DNA from: Citromicrobium sp. JLT1363
GTDB taxonomy: Bacteria; Pseudomonadota; Alphaproteobacteria; Sphingomonadales; Sphingomonadaceae
Assembly: GCF_000186705.1 (NCBI RefSeq)
Contig: NZ_AEUE01000001.1
Coordinates: 454,447 to 518,446, forward strand
Reading direction: 5' to 3'
Length of the DNA: 64,000 nucleotides
A program made the translations under genes and the position numbers. The notes under the pieces are model-generated. The model was given only the letters and a program-made list of their open reading frames with translations. It was not told where the DNA came from and did no database searches. Below, piece after piece: positions 9,509 through 19,025 of this stretch. Numbering within the stretch: position 1 is the first letter of the stretch; every line of letters begins with the position of its first letter.

Positions 9509-11526
9509 GCGCTTTCTCCTGCCGCGACGAGCATGTTCCCGAAGGTGTCGATGGTGATGGTGTAGCCGGGAGGCACGACGGTGGTGGCGCTCTCCTCTTC
9601 AATGATTGCCGGGCTGGCCATCGGCTTGCCGGGCACGAGCCGCGCGCGCTTCAGGATCGGCGTGCTGTGGGTTTCCCCGTCGAAGATGACATCGCGCGTG
9701 CCGACCTGCGGTTCGCCTTCCTCGGGCGTGAAGCTGGCCTCCTCGCCGCCATGCTCAAACTGGCCGGTGGCCGCCAGCCGCAGGCTGATGATCTCGGTTT
9801 CCGATTCCGGCTGCGAGTGGCCATAGCGCCGCTCGTAAAGCGCATGGAAACGGTCGAGCATGTCGGCCAGGGTGTCCCCGTCTTCGAGGGGCACGGCGAT
9901 CGAATATTCCTGTCCTTCGTAACGCAGGTCCACAGCGCGGGCGAAAGCCATCGCGCCCTCTGCCACGTTCTCTTCACGCAGCCTCTCGCGGCCCTGTTGC
10001 TCCAGATCGGCGAAGGAAGCCTCCAGCTCCTTCTCGTCGACGGCGCTCATCACGCCGATGTGGCTGGCGACAAGATCGTGGCGGATATCGCTCTGCAACA
10101 TTCCCCAGGCGGAGAAGGTGCCGGGAAAACGCGGGATGAGGACCTGCGTCATGTCCAGCTCGCGCGCCAGTTCGACCGCGTGCATCGGGCCCGCCCCGCC
10201 GAAGGCGACGAGGGTGAACTCGCGCGGGTCGATGCCTTGGCCGACGGTGATGGTGCGCATGGCATCGGCCATCTTGGCATTGCTGATCGCAAGGATGCCT
10301 TCGGCCAGCTCGCGGTCCGAAAGCCCGATCTGCCTGCCCAGTCGCTCCATCGCTTTGCGCGTTGCTTCGCTGTCGAGCTTCATCTTGCCATCGAGCAGCG
10401 AATCATCGCCCAGACGGCCGAGGAACAGGTTGGCATCGGTCACGGTCGGCTCGGTGCCGCCGCGCGAATAGCTGACCGGGCCGGGATAGGACCCGGCGCT
10501 TTGCGGCCCCACGCGCAGACCGCCGGCCTCGACCCAGGCAATCGAACCGCCGCCGGCGCCCACGGTGTCGATGCTGACGATCGACATCAGCAGCGGCAGG
10601 CCTTCCAGCACCGTCTCCGAGGTCATTTCCGGCTGGCCGTCGATCACGAGGCTGAGATCGAACGAGGTGCCCCCCATGTCGACGCACAGCAGATTTTCCA
10701 GACCCGTCCGCCGCGCCAGCTCGCAGCCGCCGATGCTGCCGCCCACGGGGCCGGACATAAGCGTGGCAATCGGCCGCTCCTTGGCGAGGCGGTCGGTCAT
10801 TACGCCGCCGCTCGATCCCATTACGTGGACGGTCTTTTCCATCCCCGACTTGGCCAGTTCCGCCTTGAGCGTATTGAGATAGAGTTCCACCACCGGCGCG
10901 ACATAGGCGTCCATCACGGTAGAAGAGGCACGTTCGACCTCGCGCCATTCGGGCGCCACCTGGTGCGACAGCGAAACCGAGACATCGGGCAGGGCCGCCT
11001 TCAGGACCTCGCGCGCCCGCAATTCGTGCGCGGGGTTGGTATAGGCGTGCAGCAGGCACACCGCGATGGCCTGAAAGCCCTCTGCCTTCGCCTTTTCGAT
11101 GATCGGGGCGAAGTCTTCCTCGGCCAGCTCGGTGATGACCGAACCGTCCCAGGCGAGCCGCTCTCGCACCTCGTGGACATTGCGCCGCGGGACCAGTTGT
11201 TCGGGCTTGCGATAGTGCAGCTTGTACAGCTCTTCGCGATGGCCACGGGCGATGGTGTAGGTGTCGCTGATGCCGCCGGTCATCACCAGCATCGTCTTGG
11301 CACCGCGCCGCTCGAGGAAGGCGTTGAGGCCGACCGTGGTGCCATGCACGAAGAAGTCGATCTCGGACGGGTCGCCGACCAGCTGGCCGATGCCCTGCAG
11401 CACGCCCAGCGCCGGGTTCTCCTTCGTCGTCGGGACCTTGCCGATGCGCACTTCGCCCGCATCGTCCTCGACCACGATATCGGTGAACGTGCCGCCAATA
11501 TCGGCAGAAACCTTGAATTTAGCCAT
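9505..11526 (-). CDS. hyuA: Hydantoinase A / oxoprolinase-type subunit (HyuA family)
   Basis: A 673-residue ATP-binding subunit partnering HyuB. The N-terminus ADIGGTFTDIVVEDDAG is the phosphate-binding loop of the ASKHA-like hydantoinase A fold. FVHGTTVGLNAFLERRG and LLCVDMGGTSFDLSLV (the second nucleotide-binding loop) follow, then AFGGAGPMHAVELARELD. Length and motif order are standard for HyuA. The reaction inferred is ATP-driven opening of a cyclic amide such as a hydantoin or 5-oxoproline. It lies 42 bases downstream of a cytosolic cyclophilin and behind a TonB receptor, in a likely uptake-and-hydrolysis operon. Confidence 0.91.
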   Translation of the reverse strand: MAKFKVSADIGGTFTDIVVEDDAGEVRIGKVPTTKENPALGVLQGIGQLVGDPSEIDFFVHGTTVGLNAFLERRGAKTMLVMTGGISDTYTIARGHREELYKLHYRKPEQLVPRRNVHEVRERLAWDGSVITELAEEDFAPIIEKAKAEGFQAIAVCLLHAYTNPAHELRAREVLKAALPDVSVSLSHQVAPEWREVERASSTVMDAYVAPVVELYLNTLKAELAKSGMEKTVHVMGSSGGVMTDRLAKERPIATLMSGPVGGSIGGCELARRTGLENLLCVDMGGTSFDLSLVIDGQPEMTSETVLEGLPLLMSIVSIDTVGAGGGSIAWVEAGGLRVGPQSAGSYPGPVSYSRGGTEPTVTDANLFLGRLGDDSLLDGKMKLDSEATRKAMERLGRQIGLSDRELAEGILAISNAKMADAMRTITVGQGIDPREFTLVAFGGAGPMHAVELARELDMTQVLIPRFPGTFSAWGMLQSDIRHDLVASHIGVMSAVDEKELEASFADLEQQGRERLREENVAEGAMAFARAVDLRYEGQEYSIAVPLEDGDTLADMLDRFHALYERRYGHSQPESETEIISLRLAATGQFEHGGEEASFTPEEGEPQVGTRDVIFDGETHSTPILKRARLVPGKPMASPAIIEEESATTVVPPGYTITIDTFGNMLVAAGESA

Positions 11527-11568
11527 TGTTTCAGTTCCACTCTCTGGGCGCCTGCACGCCCGATTTTT

Positions 11569-12078
11569 CTAACAGTCGTGGACGACCGTGAGCGTGATCG
11601 GCTCGCTCAGGTAATCCGTGTCTTCGGCGCGTTCGTAGATGCGCCTGAGGGTGTCGAAGCCCGACGTGACCCGTCCGAAGACGGCGAAGCCCTCGCCATC
11701 CGGTTGCCGGGTGCCGCCGTGATCCAGTTCCGGTTCGTCGCGCATGCAGATGAAGCAGCTGGGATAGACTTCGCCTTTCCCGAAGCGGGCTGCGGAAACC
11801 GCCCACTGCTCGTGCTTCAGTCCGCTGGTGTCCGTGCCTTCATGCGCAATGCGGTCCAGCGGTCGGTCGTGGTGGTCCAGACCAACCTGGATGACCTCGA
11901 TCGGGACTCCTTCGCCCACCGATGAATTCGTCGGGGTGACGATGCGAAACACGCTCGCATCGACGAATTGCGGCTGCGCGAACTGGCGCGTGAAATAGGC
12001 GCAGGTCGCAGGTGCAGCCTCGGGGGCCAGCGTGATGCCGAAAGAACCGAGCGCGCTGATGAAGCGGTAGCTTGCCAT
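11569..12078 (-). CDS. Cytosolic cyclophilin-type peptidylprolyl isomerase
   Basis: A 169-residue cyclophilin without a signal peptide. The start MASYRF at 12078 has an excellent ribosome-binding site (GGAGGAG about 5 bases upstream); a longer frame reaches 12153 but lacks this. Conserved stretches are FYxRI-like SVFRIVTP, GKGEVYPSCFICMRDEPELDHGG and GFAVFGRVTSGFDTLRRI. The canonical catalytic FHR arginine is represented by VFRIV. Placing a cyclophilin between a TonB receptor and a hydantoinase pair is unusual. It may assist folding of the large Hyu proteins, but that is inference. Confidence 0.85.
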   Translation of the reverse strand: MASYRFISALGSFGITLAPEAAPATCAYFTRQFAQPQFVDASVFRIVTPTNSSVGEGVPIEVIQVGLDHHDRPLDRIAHEGTDTSGLKHEQWAVSAARFGKGEVYPSCFICMRDEPELDHGGTRQPDGEGFAVFGRVTSGFDTLRRIYERAEDTDYLSEPITLTVVHDC

Positions 12079-12152
12079 CGCCTCCTCCTGGGTCGGCCCC
12101 ATGGCGGGGCCACACCGATCGTCAGACCGGCACTGCCCCGCCACCGGGACCA

Positions 12153-14429
12153 TCAGAAGTTGAACCGAAGGTCGGCCCGGAACACGTCCGGCTGGGCCGC
12201 ATAGGCATAGCCGCCGGTCACGAACTCCGCGTTGTAGACCTCATCGAAGATGTTGCTGCCCGAGAGCGTGAAGCTCCAGCGGCCATCCAGATCCTCGATC
12301 CCCACGCGGGCATTGACCAGCTGGATCGCAGATCGCGCGGTGCTGTTCTCCGGATCCCAGAACTGGCGCCCGCGATTTTCGAAGTCACCACGAACGAAGA
12401 AGCCCAGCGTGTTCGAAATGTCGGTACGATACTGAAAGCCTGCGTTGATCGTGTTGCTGGCGATGTAGGGGGCCTCATTGCCCACCAGCGCGGGATCGAC
12501 GGCGTATTCCTTGATCTCGGCATCGGTGAAACTGACCCCGAGATAGGCCGTCAGCCCGTCGGCGATCTCGGCCGAGCCTTCCAGTTCGACCCCGAAGATG
12601 TCGATCTGGTCGATCGGCACCAGCACCTGCGCGCTGACCGCGCCAATGAACACGAAGTAGGGCGCATTGCTGAGATCGGTCTTGTAGACCGCGCCGCTCA
12701 CGCTGGTGCGCGGCGCCAGCTGGGCCCGGAAACCGGCTTCCAGCGTCTCGGTCTCTTCCTGCGGCAGGACGTCGGACACGCCGTTTACCCCTGCACCGGC
12801 GGCAATCGCACCGACGCCGTTGGGATTGAACTGCCCGCTGCGGAAACCCTTGCCCCAAGAAGCATAGACCGTCGCCGTGTCGGTGGGCTGGTAGCGCAGC
12901 GTCACCTTGGGCTGGAACATGTCGAACGTCGCCTTGTTGACGGCGCCCGGCTGGCCGATCGGACCCGTCACATTGCCCGCCCCGTCATACAGCCCTTGCG
13001 CGGGATCGACGTATTGCGTGCGCTCGTCCTTGTCGTAACGACCGGCCACCGAAATCTCGAAGCTGTCGGTAAGGTCGTAAGCCGCGTTGAAGAACACCGC
13101 CCAGGCCTGATTGTCGTTATCGTCGGCAATGAAGCTGGTCAGCGGGTTGGACGGATTGGTCACCGGAGCACGCCGGATGCGGATGATCCCCTGTTCCAGA
13201 TCGCTCATGATCGAGGACGAGGTGAAGCGGCTGGTGTCGAGATAGTAGCCGCCGACCATCCAGCGGAAGGACTGGCTCGAGTTCGAGGTCAGCCGGACCT
13301 CCTGGCTGAACGTTTCCACATCGAAGAACTGCGACTGGGTCGCGTCGTAGAACGGAAACGCCGGCGACGGAGTAATGCTACTCGCCGCAGTGTAGGGGAA
13401 CTGGTCGCTCCCGGTGCTCTGCGTGATGCGATCATAGGCGGAGATCGACTTGAGTTCGCCGAACCCCAGATCGATCGCCACCCGCAGCGATACCTGGTCG
13501 ATATCGCGATCATCGAGACCCAGGTTGTTCGCGTAGAAATCGCGGTCCACCAGATCCGCGTCGTTGATCGTGAAATCGAATGCGGTCGGCAAGCCCGTGG
13601 CCGGATCGATGATCGCCGGCTGGTAGGTGTAATTGAGCGCCCCGGCCTCTGTCCGGACGAGCGAACCGCGCAGATCGATCGTCACCGCATCGGCGGGCAG
13701 GAACCGCAGGTGACCGCGTAGGGCGATGTCTTCCAGCCCGTCGACCTTCTCGCCGAGAAACAGGTTGTCGAAATAGCCGTCGCGATTGGTATAGCTGCCG
13801 GACAGGCGGAACAGCACCGCGTCCTTTGCGATCGGCCCCGAAACCGAAACCTCGCCACCATATTCTCCGCCGGTGCCGCCACCCAGGCTGACATAGCCTT
13901 CGAAATCATTGGTCGGCATCTTGGTGTTGATGATGATCGCGCCGCCGGTCGCGTTGCGGCCGTAAAGCGCGCCTTGCGGACCGCGCAGCACTTCGATGCT
14001 ATCGAGGTCGAACAGCGGCTGGTCGAAGCTGCGTGAGTTCACCTGCAGCACATCGTCGACGACCACGGCCACGGGCGGTTCGCCATTGCGCGTCTGCGAC
14101 AGGCCGCGAATGGAGATGAAGTTGGTGCCCGCATCCTGCGCGTTCGAGAAGGTGACACCCGGCGTCAGTGCGATGAAATCGTCGGTGCGCGAAATATTGG
14201 CATCCTCGATCGCCGCCGAATCGTAGGTCGTCACCGAGACGGGCACGTCGAGCAGTGTCTCTTCGCGACCGCGCGCGGTGACGATGATTACGGAACCTTC
14301 GCTATCGGCCTCGCTTGCCGGGGGCGCACTCTCCTGCGCACTCTCCTGCGCGCTTGCAGGGGCGACAAGCAGGACGCCGCCCAGGCTCAGTATGGTTGTT
14401 GTCAAAGCTGTTCGCAGGATGGTGCTCAC
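12153..14429 (-). CDS. TonB-dependent receptor (hyu operon)
   Basis: A 758-residue outer-membrane receptor. It begins at a GTG with GGAGGG four bases upstream and a signal peptide ending VAPASAQ, then a TonB-box region (SVIIVTARGREETLLDVPVS), a plug domain with SIRGLSQTRNGEPPVAVVVDDV and IEVLRGPQGALYGRNATGGAI, and a 22-strand barrel ending in RADLRFNF with a C-terminal phenylalanine for BAM recognition. The ligand is unknown; its position upstream of cyclophilin, hyuA and hyuB on the same strand suggests uptake of a hydantoin-like or peptide-derived cyclic compound. Barrel motifs FRSGQFNPNG and YASWGKG are typical of sphingomonad receptors. Confidence 0.94.
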   Translation of the reverse strand: MSTILRTALTTTILSLGGVLLVAPASAQESAQESAPPASEADSEGSVIIVTARGREETLLDVPVSVTTYDSAAIEDANISRTDDFIALTPGVTFSNAQDAGTNFISIRGLSQTRNGEPPVAVVVDDVLQVNSRSFDQPLFDLDSIEVLRGPQGALYGRNATGGAIIINTKMPTNDFEGYVSLGGGTGGEYGGEVSVSGPIAKDAVLFRLSGSYTNRDGYFDNLFLGEKVDGLEDIALRGHLRFLPADAVTIDLRGSLVRTEAGALNYTYQPAIIDPATGLPTAFDFTINDADLVDRDFYANNLGLDDRDIDQVSLRVAIDLGFGELKSISAYDRITQSTGSDQFPYTAASSITPSPAFPFYDATQSQFFDVETFSQEVRLTSNSSQSFRWMVGGYYLDTSRFTSSSIMSDLEQGIIRIRRAPVTNPSNPLTSFIADDNDNQAWAVFFNAAYDLTDSFEISVAGRYDKDERTQYVDPAQGLYDGAGNVTGPIGQPGAVNKATFDMFQPKVTLRYQPTDTATVYASWGKGFRSGQFNPNGVGAIAAGAGVNGVSDVLPQEETETLEAGFRAQLAPRTSVSGAVYKTDLSNAPYFVFIGAVSAQVLVPIDQIDIFGVELEGSAEIADGLTAYLGVSFTDAEIKEYAVDPALVGNEAPYIASNTINAGFQYRTDISNTLGFFVRGDFENRGRQFWDPENSTARSAIQLVNARVGIEDLDGRWSFTLSGSNIFDEVYNAEFVTGGYAYAAQPDVFRADLRFNF

Positions 14430-14546
14430 GTTTCCCTCCGATGATACCCGATCCGATTGGACTTCCGACTATATCGACGTCGATCGCAGATGCTCTGGTC
14501 GCGACGGGTAGGCCTGGGATGGAGAAGAGTAGGCGCGCGTCACACT

Positions 14547-14564
14547 CCCACCCGATCGGGTGGG
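14547..14564. terminator. Perfect 18-bp palindrome after the LuxR gene
   Basis: CCCACCCGATCGGGTGGG is its own reverse complement, so it can form a 7-bp stem with a GATC loop. It begins 12 bases after the stop of the MalT-like regulator and lies about 118 bases upstream of the TonB receptor start on the same strand. No U-tract follows. It could be a terminator separating the two genes or a dimeric operator for the receptor promoter. Confidence 0.5.
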
Positions 14565-14575
14565 GGCCCTGGCGA

Positions 14576-17365
14576 TTACTCGATCAGCTGGGAATCGCGG
14601 GCCTTTGCAATCGCCTGCGTGCGGCTGTTCACGCCCAGCTTGGCGTAGATGTTCTTGAGGTGGAACTTTACCGTATTTTCGGTCAGTTCGAAGCGGCGAG
14701 CGATTTCCTTGTTGGCCCTGCCAGAGGCCAGCTGTTCGAGAATTTCCTGTTCGCGCGCGCTCAGCAGACTGTTGTCCGACAGCGGGCGCACCGCACGGCG
14801 ATGCTTGGTCACCTGCGAGACGAAGTTCAGCAGGAGGATGCTTTCCTGATTGAGGCTGAGATCGGACTTCACCCCAGCAAGGATCGCCGTGATCGGCTCC
14901 AGCCCGATGAACGGGCCGAACGCCCGCTCGGGTGCGGCGATCACCAGCGCCTCTCGCAGCCTTGCGACCGAGTTGTCCTGCTTGTCGAGCTGCCACAGCA
15001 GCAGTGCCTCTGCCACCAGCACGCGGATGGCGAACAGACGCGCTCCGCGCTCCTGCGCATCGGCGATCGCCCGGCGCACCGCGCTCGCCGCAACGGACAG
15101 CGACATCGCCCGCGCGATCGCGAGGTTGCTGGTCGCCATGAGATGGTTCTGCCAGTCGCGCGCCGCCGTCTTGAGATCATGCGAGGAGACCCATTCCGAC
15201 ACCTCGCCTGCCAGCCGCGTCACCTCTTGGGCATGGCCGCGCAGATAGGCCGCGCGCAGCTTCAGGATTTTTGCCTGCCGTTCCAGCCGCGTCAGGTTGC
15301 GACGCTGGGCAAGGCGCAGCATCCGGTCGCAGATCTCCGCAGCAGTTGCCAGATCGCCATGCTGCTCGCTTGCAGCAAAAGCCGCGTCCAGACCGACCAG
15401 ATAGATCTCGCACCACCCGTCGTTGTTCTCGATATGCGCAAGCGCTTGCGAGAAAGCGTCGATATCGCTCTGATCGGTTTCCCCGCTCCATGTCCGGATC
15501 GCGAACTCCATCACCTGCGCCATGCGCTTGAGGCCGCTATCCGATCCGAAATTGTTTTCGGCCAGCTCCAGCGCCTGTGTGGTGTTGGCTTTCGCCAGAT
15601 CGAACTTGCCCCGGTAAAGAGCCAGCGTTGCCGCATGGAGGTAGCAGTAATTGAGGCCCAGGACCGAACCACTCTGCCGCATCTCGCGAAAGGCAAGTTC
15701 GAGATTGACTTCCGCCCGGTCCAGCTCGCCGGTGGAGAACAGCGCAATCACCGCCTCGCACAGCAAGGTTCCGGCTTCCAACGGGGTCCACTCGTCGAGC
15801 TGGCCCGGCATGTCGCGCCGCGCCGTTTCCAGCGTCCATTCGCGGGTGTCTTCGTAAGCCCCCAGCATCGCGCCAACCAGGCGGCGGTCGCGCTGGTACA
15901 GCTCTTCCCCGCCGGTCGAACGCAAGGCCTGCGAGGCGTCGAGCAGGCCGCGCGCCTCCTGATACTTGCCGTCCTTGCACAGCAGATAGGCCTTCGCCAG
16001 CATCAGCCGCGGGCTGCCCGAGAACTGCATTTCGGGCACCAGTCGTAGCAGCGTGCGCATCACGTTGATGCCCTCGGTCAGGATGATCGACCACCCGCCA
16101 GCATCGAGTATCAGCCGCTCGACCAGCGCATTGTCTTCGGCCAGCCGCGCATAACGCACCGCAGGGATCAGCTGCCCTTCGCTTTCGAACCAGCGGCTCG
16201 CCGCCTGATAGATTTCGATCGCCCGGTCGGGGGCTTCGGCGAACAGCGTCTCGCGCAGGTACTCGGCAATCAGATGGTGCAACCGGATCCAGCCGCCGCG
16301 CGCTCCGGTGGGGACCAGCAGCGCGTTGATCGTGTCCAGCTCGCGCAGCATCGCCAGGCTGTTGCGGGTGCCGCGCACGGCATCGGCCAGCGGCGCGTTG
16401 AACTGTTCGAGCACGCTCATTTCGAGCAGGAACTCGCGAACATCATCCTCCAGCGAGTTGAGCACCTGCCGCGTCAGATACGAGGCGATCAGGCCGGAAG
16501 ACACCTGAGGCTTAAGCGCGACATTGGGCTGGGCCTGCTTCTTCACACGCGCAAGCTGGACTGCAACCGGCCATCCCTCGGTCAGCTCGAAGATCTCCAG
16601 CGCGAGGCTTTCGGGGATTTCGCTTCCCAGCGCGGCCCATGATTCCTCTTGGGTCAAGCGAAGCTGCTCCGCGCCGATCTGAATCGCATCGCCCGCCGCG
16701 ACGAAGCTTGCCACGTCGATCGCCGGAGGCACGCGGCTGTTGAGTACGAGAGAAAAGTTCTCCGGCGCTTCGCGGATCATCTGCTCAAGCAGCGCATCGG
16801 TTTCCGGAGAAGCCGCGAGGTGCATGTCATCGAGGATCAGCACGCACTTATGGGCCAAGGCGGCGATGCGGCGCATCAGACTGCTGAGAACAACCTTCGG
16901 GCGCGAGTCTGAAAAGCCGTTGCGCGCAGCCGCCTCGAACTGGTCGAGATCCGCGCCGGCGGCCGCCAGTGCGAGCGTCACATAAGACAGGAACTGTTCG
17001 GGCGCGACGTCGGATTCATCAAGACTCAGCCATCCATAAATATCGCCCGAGGCATCCTTTGACGCGTACCACTGGTACAGCAGCGACGACTTGCCGAACC
17101 CCGCAGGCGCAACCAGAAATACCGCCTTGGTCGCCACGCCTGCTTCAAGACGTTCAACCAGACGCGTCCGGTCGACGAGGCTGACGTTCGGCCTGCTGGG
17201 CATGAACTTGCTGGCCACGATCCAGCTTTCATCCCCGCCAAAATCCTCTTCGTCCGCCATTTCCTGTCGCCACCCTTCCGTCGACCCACTGGCATAGCGT
17301 GACGGCGCCGAGGGTGCCAGCGGGGCACCGTTGCGGCCTGCGGGGATGCGCGGCGGGGCGTTCAC
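14576..17365 (-). CDS. Large ATP-binding LuxR-family regulator (MalT/LAL type)
   Basis: A 929-residue signal-transduction ATPase regulator. It has a Walker A loop APAGFGKSS at residues 86-94, Walker B in VLILDDMH (about 174), a winged-helix/TPR-rich middle, and a C-terminal LuxR helix-turn-helix (about 865-925: LSAREQEILEQLASGRANKEIA and TENTVKFHLKNIYAKLGV). MalT-type proteins oligomerise with ATP and an inducer and then activate promoters. The GTG start at 17365 overlaps the stop of the amidohydrolase gene (GTGA), indicating coupling; an internal ATG at 17260 (MADEEDFGG) is an alternative. Likely targets are the amidohydrolase itself and/or the downstream TonB-hyu operon (inference). Confidence 0.9.
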   Translation of the reverse strand: MNAPPRIPAGRNGAPLAPSAPSRYASGSTEGWRQEMADEEDFGGDESWIVASKFMPSRPNVSLVDRTRLVERLEAGVATKAVFLVAPAGFGKSSLLYQWYASKDASGDIYGWLSLDESDVAPEQFLSYVTLALAAAGADLDQFEAAARNGFSDSRPKVVLSSLMRRIAALAHKCVLILDDMHLAASPETDALLEQMIREAPENFSLVLNSRVPPAIDVASFVAAGDAIQIGAEQLRLTQEESWAALGSEIPESLALEIFELTEGWPVAVQLARVKKQAQPNVALKPQVSSGLIASYLTRQVLNSLEDDVREFLLEMSVLEQFNAPLADAVRGTRNSLAMLRELDTINALLVPTGARGGWIRLHHLIAEYLRETLFAEAPDRAIEIYQAASRWFESEGQLIPAVRYARLAEDNALVERLILDAGGWSIILTEGINVMRTLLRLVPEMQFSGSPRLMLAKAYLLCKDGKYQEARGLLDASQALRSTGGEELYQRDRRLVGAMLGAYEDTREWTLETARRDMPGQLDEWTPLEAGTLLCEAVIALFSTGELDRAEVNLELAFREMRQSGSVLGLNYCYLHAATLALYRGKFDLAKANTTQALELAENNFGSDSGLKRMAQVMEFAIRTWSGETDQSDIDAFSQALAHIENNDGWCEIYLVGLDAAFAASEQHGDLATAAEICDRMLRLAQRRNLTRLERQAKILKLRAAYLRGHAQEVTRLAGEVSEWVSSHDLKTAARDWQNHLMATSNLAIARAMSLSVAASAVRRAIADAQERGARLFAIRVLVAEALLLWQLDKQDNSVARLREALVIAAPERAFGPFIGLEPITAILAGVKSDLSLNQESILLLNFVSQVTKHRRAVRPLSDNSLLSAREQEILEQLASGRANKEIARRFELTENTVKFHLKNIYAKLGVNSRTQAIAKARDSQLIE

Positions 17366-18615
17366 AGGCGGTTCTTGAAGACGCTGCCATCCTTCACGAT
17401 CAGCGGCATGTGCGCGCCCTGCTCCTGAAGGACGCCAAGATCCTCGAGCGGGTTGCGGTCGAGCAGGATCATGTCGGCGATAGCCCCCTTGGCGATCACG
17501 CCCAACCTGCCTGACTGTTGCAGGATCTCGGCGTTCACGCGGGTCGCGGAATCGAGGATCTGCGCGGGGCTTTCGGCCTGAGCGCGGATCGCGAACTCAC
17601 GCGACTGGTGATCGAAGCTGTCGCCGAGCAGATCGGTGCCAAAGCCGATCTTCACCCCGGCCGCGCGGCAAATCCTGATCGAATTCAGCCCCGCCTCGCG
17701 CACCCGCGCCAGCTTTTCCAGCATCTCGCCGCTCCAACCGCTTTCCTCGGCGGTATCGCTCAGCACGTCGTAGGTGCTCAGCGTGGGGACGAGATAGGCC
17801 CCCTTGCTCGCGGCCAAAGCGGCGGTTTCCTCGTCGATCATATTGCCGTGCTCGATCGAGCGAACCCCGCATTCGAGCGCCACCCGGATCGCATCGGCGG
17901 TATAGGCATGGGCCATGACATAGGTGCCGCGCCGCTGCGCCTCCTCCACGATCACCGCGATTTCCGACGGGCTGTACTGGTTCTTGTCGAGCGGATCGTG
18001 TGGCGAGGAGACCCCGCCCGAGACCATGATCTTGATCTGGTCCGCCCCCCGGCGCAGCTCTTCGCGCACGGCCCGGCGCACATCGTCGATCCCGTCGGCA
18101 ATGCGCGAGGTGAAGGCCAGGGCGTGCTGGCAATGGCAGACGTCGCGATCGTCGGTCAGCGCGCGAAAATCGCCATGGCCGCCGGTCTGGCTGAGGGCTC
18201 TGCCTGCGATGAACAGCCGAGGACCTGCAATCAGTCCATCCTCGACCGCCCGTTTGATACCCCAGTCGGCCCCGGCAGCATCTCGCACGGTTGTAAAGCC
18301 GCGTTGCAGCATGCCCTCCAGAATGCGGCCCGCCCTCGCGCTCATCAGAGTGGGGGGCACTTCGTTGAGGCGCGCCAGATTGGCATCGGCAAGGAATGGG
18401 TGGACGTGGCAATCAATCAGCCCCGGCAGCAGGAAGCGGCCGCCGCCTTGGATCCTCTGGCCGTCCTCGGCGCCAAGGCTGGTGCCGATTTCGGCGATTT
18501 GATTCCCGAGAATCGCGATATCGACAGGCTCGGAAGCGGTCCCCTTATCCGGCGCAACGATCCGCACATTCTCGATTGTCAGTTCGCCCATCTTCGCACT
18601 TGTCCCATCTGCCAT
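17362..18615 (-). CDS. Metal-dependent amidohydrolase (COG1228, imidazolonepropionase/prolidase-like)
   Basis: About 417 residues, no signal peptide. It has the binuclear amidohydrolase layout: DCHVHPF for the first metal ligands, a candidate bridging lysine in QIKIMVSGG, later histidines in YVMAHAYTADA and SIEHGNMIDEE, and the catalytic aspartate in IGFGTDLLGDSFDHQSREF. COG1228 contains Xaa-Pro dipeptidases, aryldialkylphosphatase-like and imidazolonepropionase-like enzymes, so the substrate is open. Start 18615 (MADGTSAKMGELT) is taken because upstream residues in the open frame look like non-coding translation; 18591 is also possible. It is the first gene of a coupled pair with the LuxR regulator. 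Confidence 0.85.
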   Translation of the reverse strand: MADGTSAKMGELTIENVRIVAPDKGTASEPVDIAILGNQIAEIGTSLGAEDGQRIQGGGRFLLPGLIDCHVHPFLADANLARLNEVPPTLMSARAGRILEGMLQRGFTTVRDAAGADWGIKRAVEDGLIAGPRLFIAGRALSQTGGHGDFRALTDDRDVCHCQHALAFTSRIADGIDDVRRAVREELRRGADQIKIMVSGGVSSPHDPLDKNQYSPSEIAVIVEEAQRRGTYVMAHAYTADAIRVALECGVRSIEHGNMIDEETAALAASKGAYLVPTLSTYDVLSDTAEESGWSGEMLEKLARVREAGLNSIRICRAAGVKIGFGTDLLGDSFDHQSREFAIRAQAESPAQILDSATRVNAEILQQSGRLGVIAKGAIADMILLDRNPLEDLGVLQEQGAHMPLIVKDGSVFKNRL

Positions 18616-19025
18616 TCCCGTAGAATCAGTATCATGCACGGCATGCAGTGATCTGGTAGCTATCCATTCGGGTGGCCTTGATTGCCGGGTCCGCCTCCCG
18701 CCAATGGCGACCGCTCGGCAGCAGGCGACGGATCGAGCGGCAACCATATGCCCGCACATCCTTGGTTTGAGGCATGCGCCAAACTCGACCGACCGCGAAA
18801 ACAGGGCAAATACAGCAAGAACCACTGTCTCCCGTTCGCTGAAACTGAATAGCGGGGGCACCGGTTCTTGAACCGAAATGCCCAAAACACTTTCTCGCGC
18901 GGACAATCCGCCAGCGGGCAGCCGCGGCTATCCCAGCGGTAAGGGATCACCTCGTCGATCGCAGCGCATCGGCGAGGTGATCGCAGGTAAGGCTTCCGAT
19001 CAACGGGAGGCGCCGGGGGAGTCGC
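18616..19025. promoter_or_regulatory. Divergent intergenic region with a 10-bp inverted repeat
   Basis: About 410 bases separate the leftward amidohydrolase gene from the rightward CoA-catabolic operon; no convincing gene is seen. It contains a perfect inverted repeat GATCACCTCG (18945-18954) and CGAGGTGATC (18973-18982), 18 bases apart, ending 43 bases before the NTF2-like start. An imperfect ATCATGCA (18631-18638) / TGCAGTGAT (18644-18652) repeat lies just upstream of the amidohydrolase. GGACAATCCGCC (about 18900-18911) resembles a motif in the 26.7-kb intergenic region. Both promoters presumably lie here. Confidence 0.55.

Noticed and set aside
9667..11925. 752-codon frame on the + strand
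   Set aside because: Antisense to hyuA, whose motifs are unambiguous.
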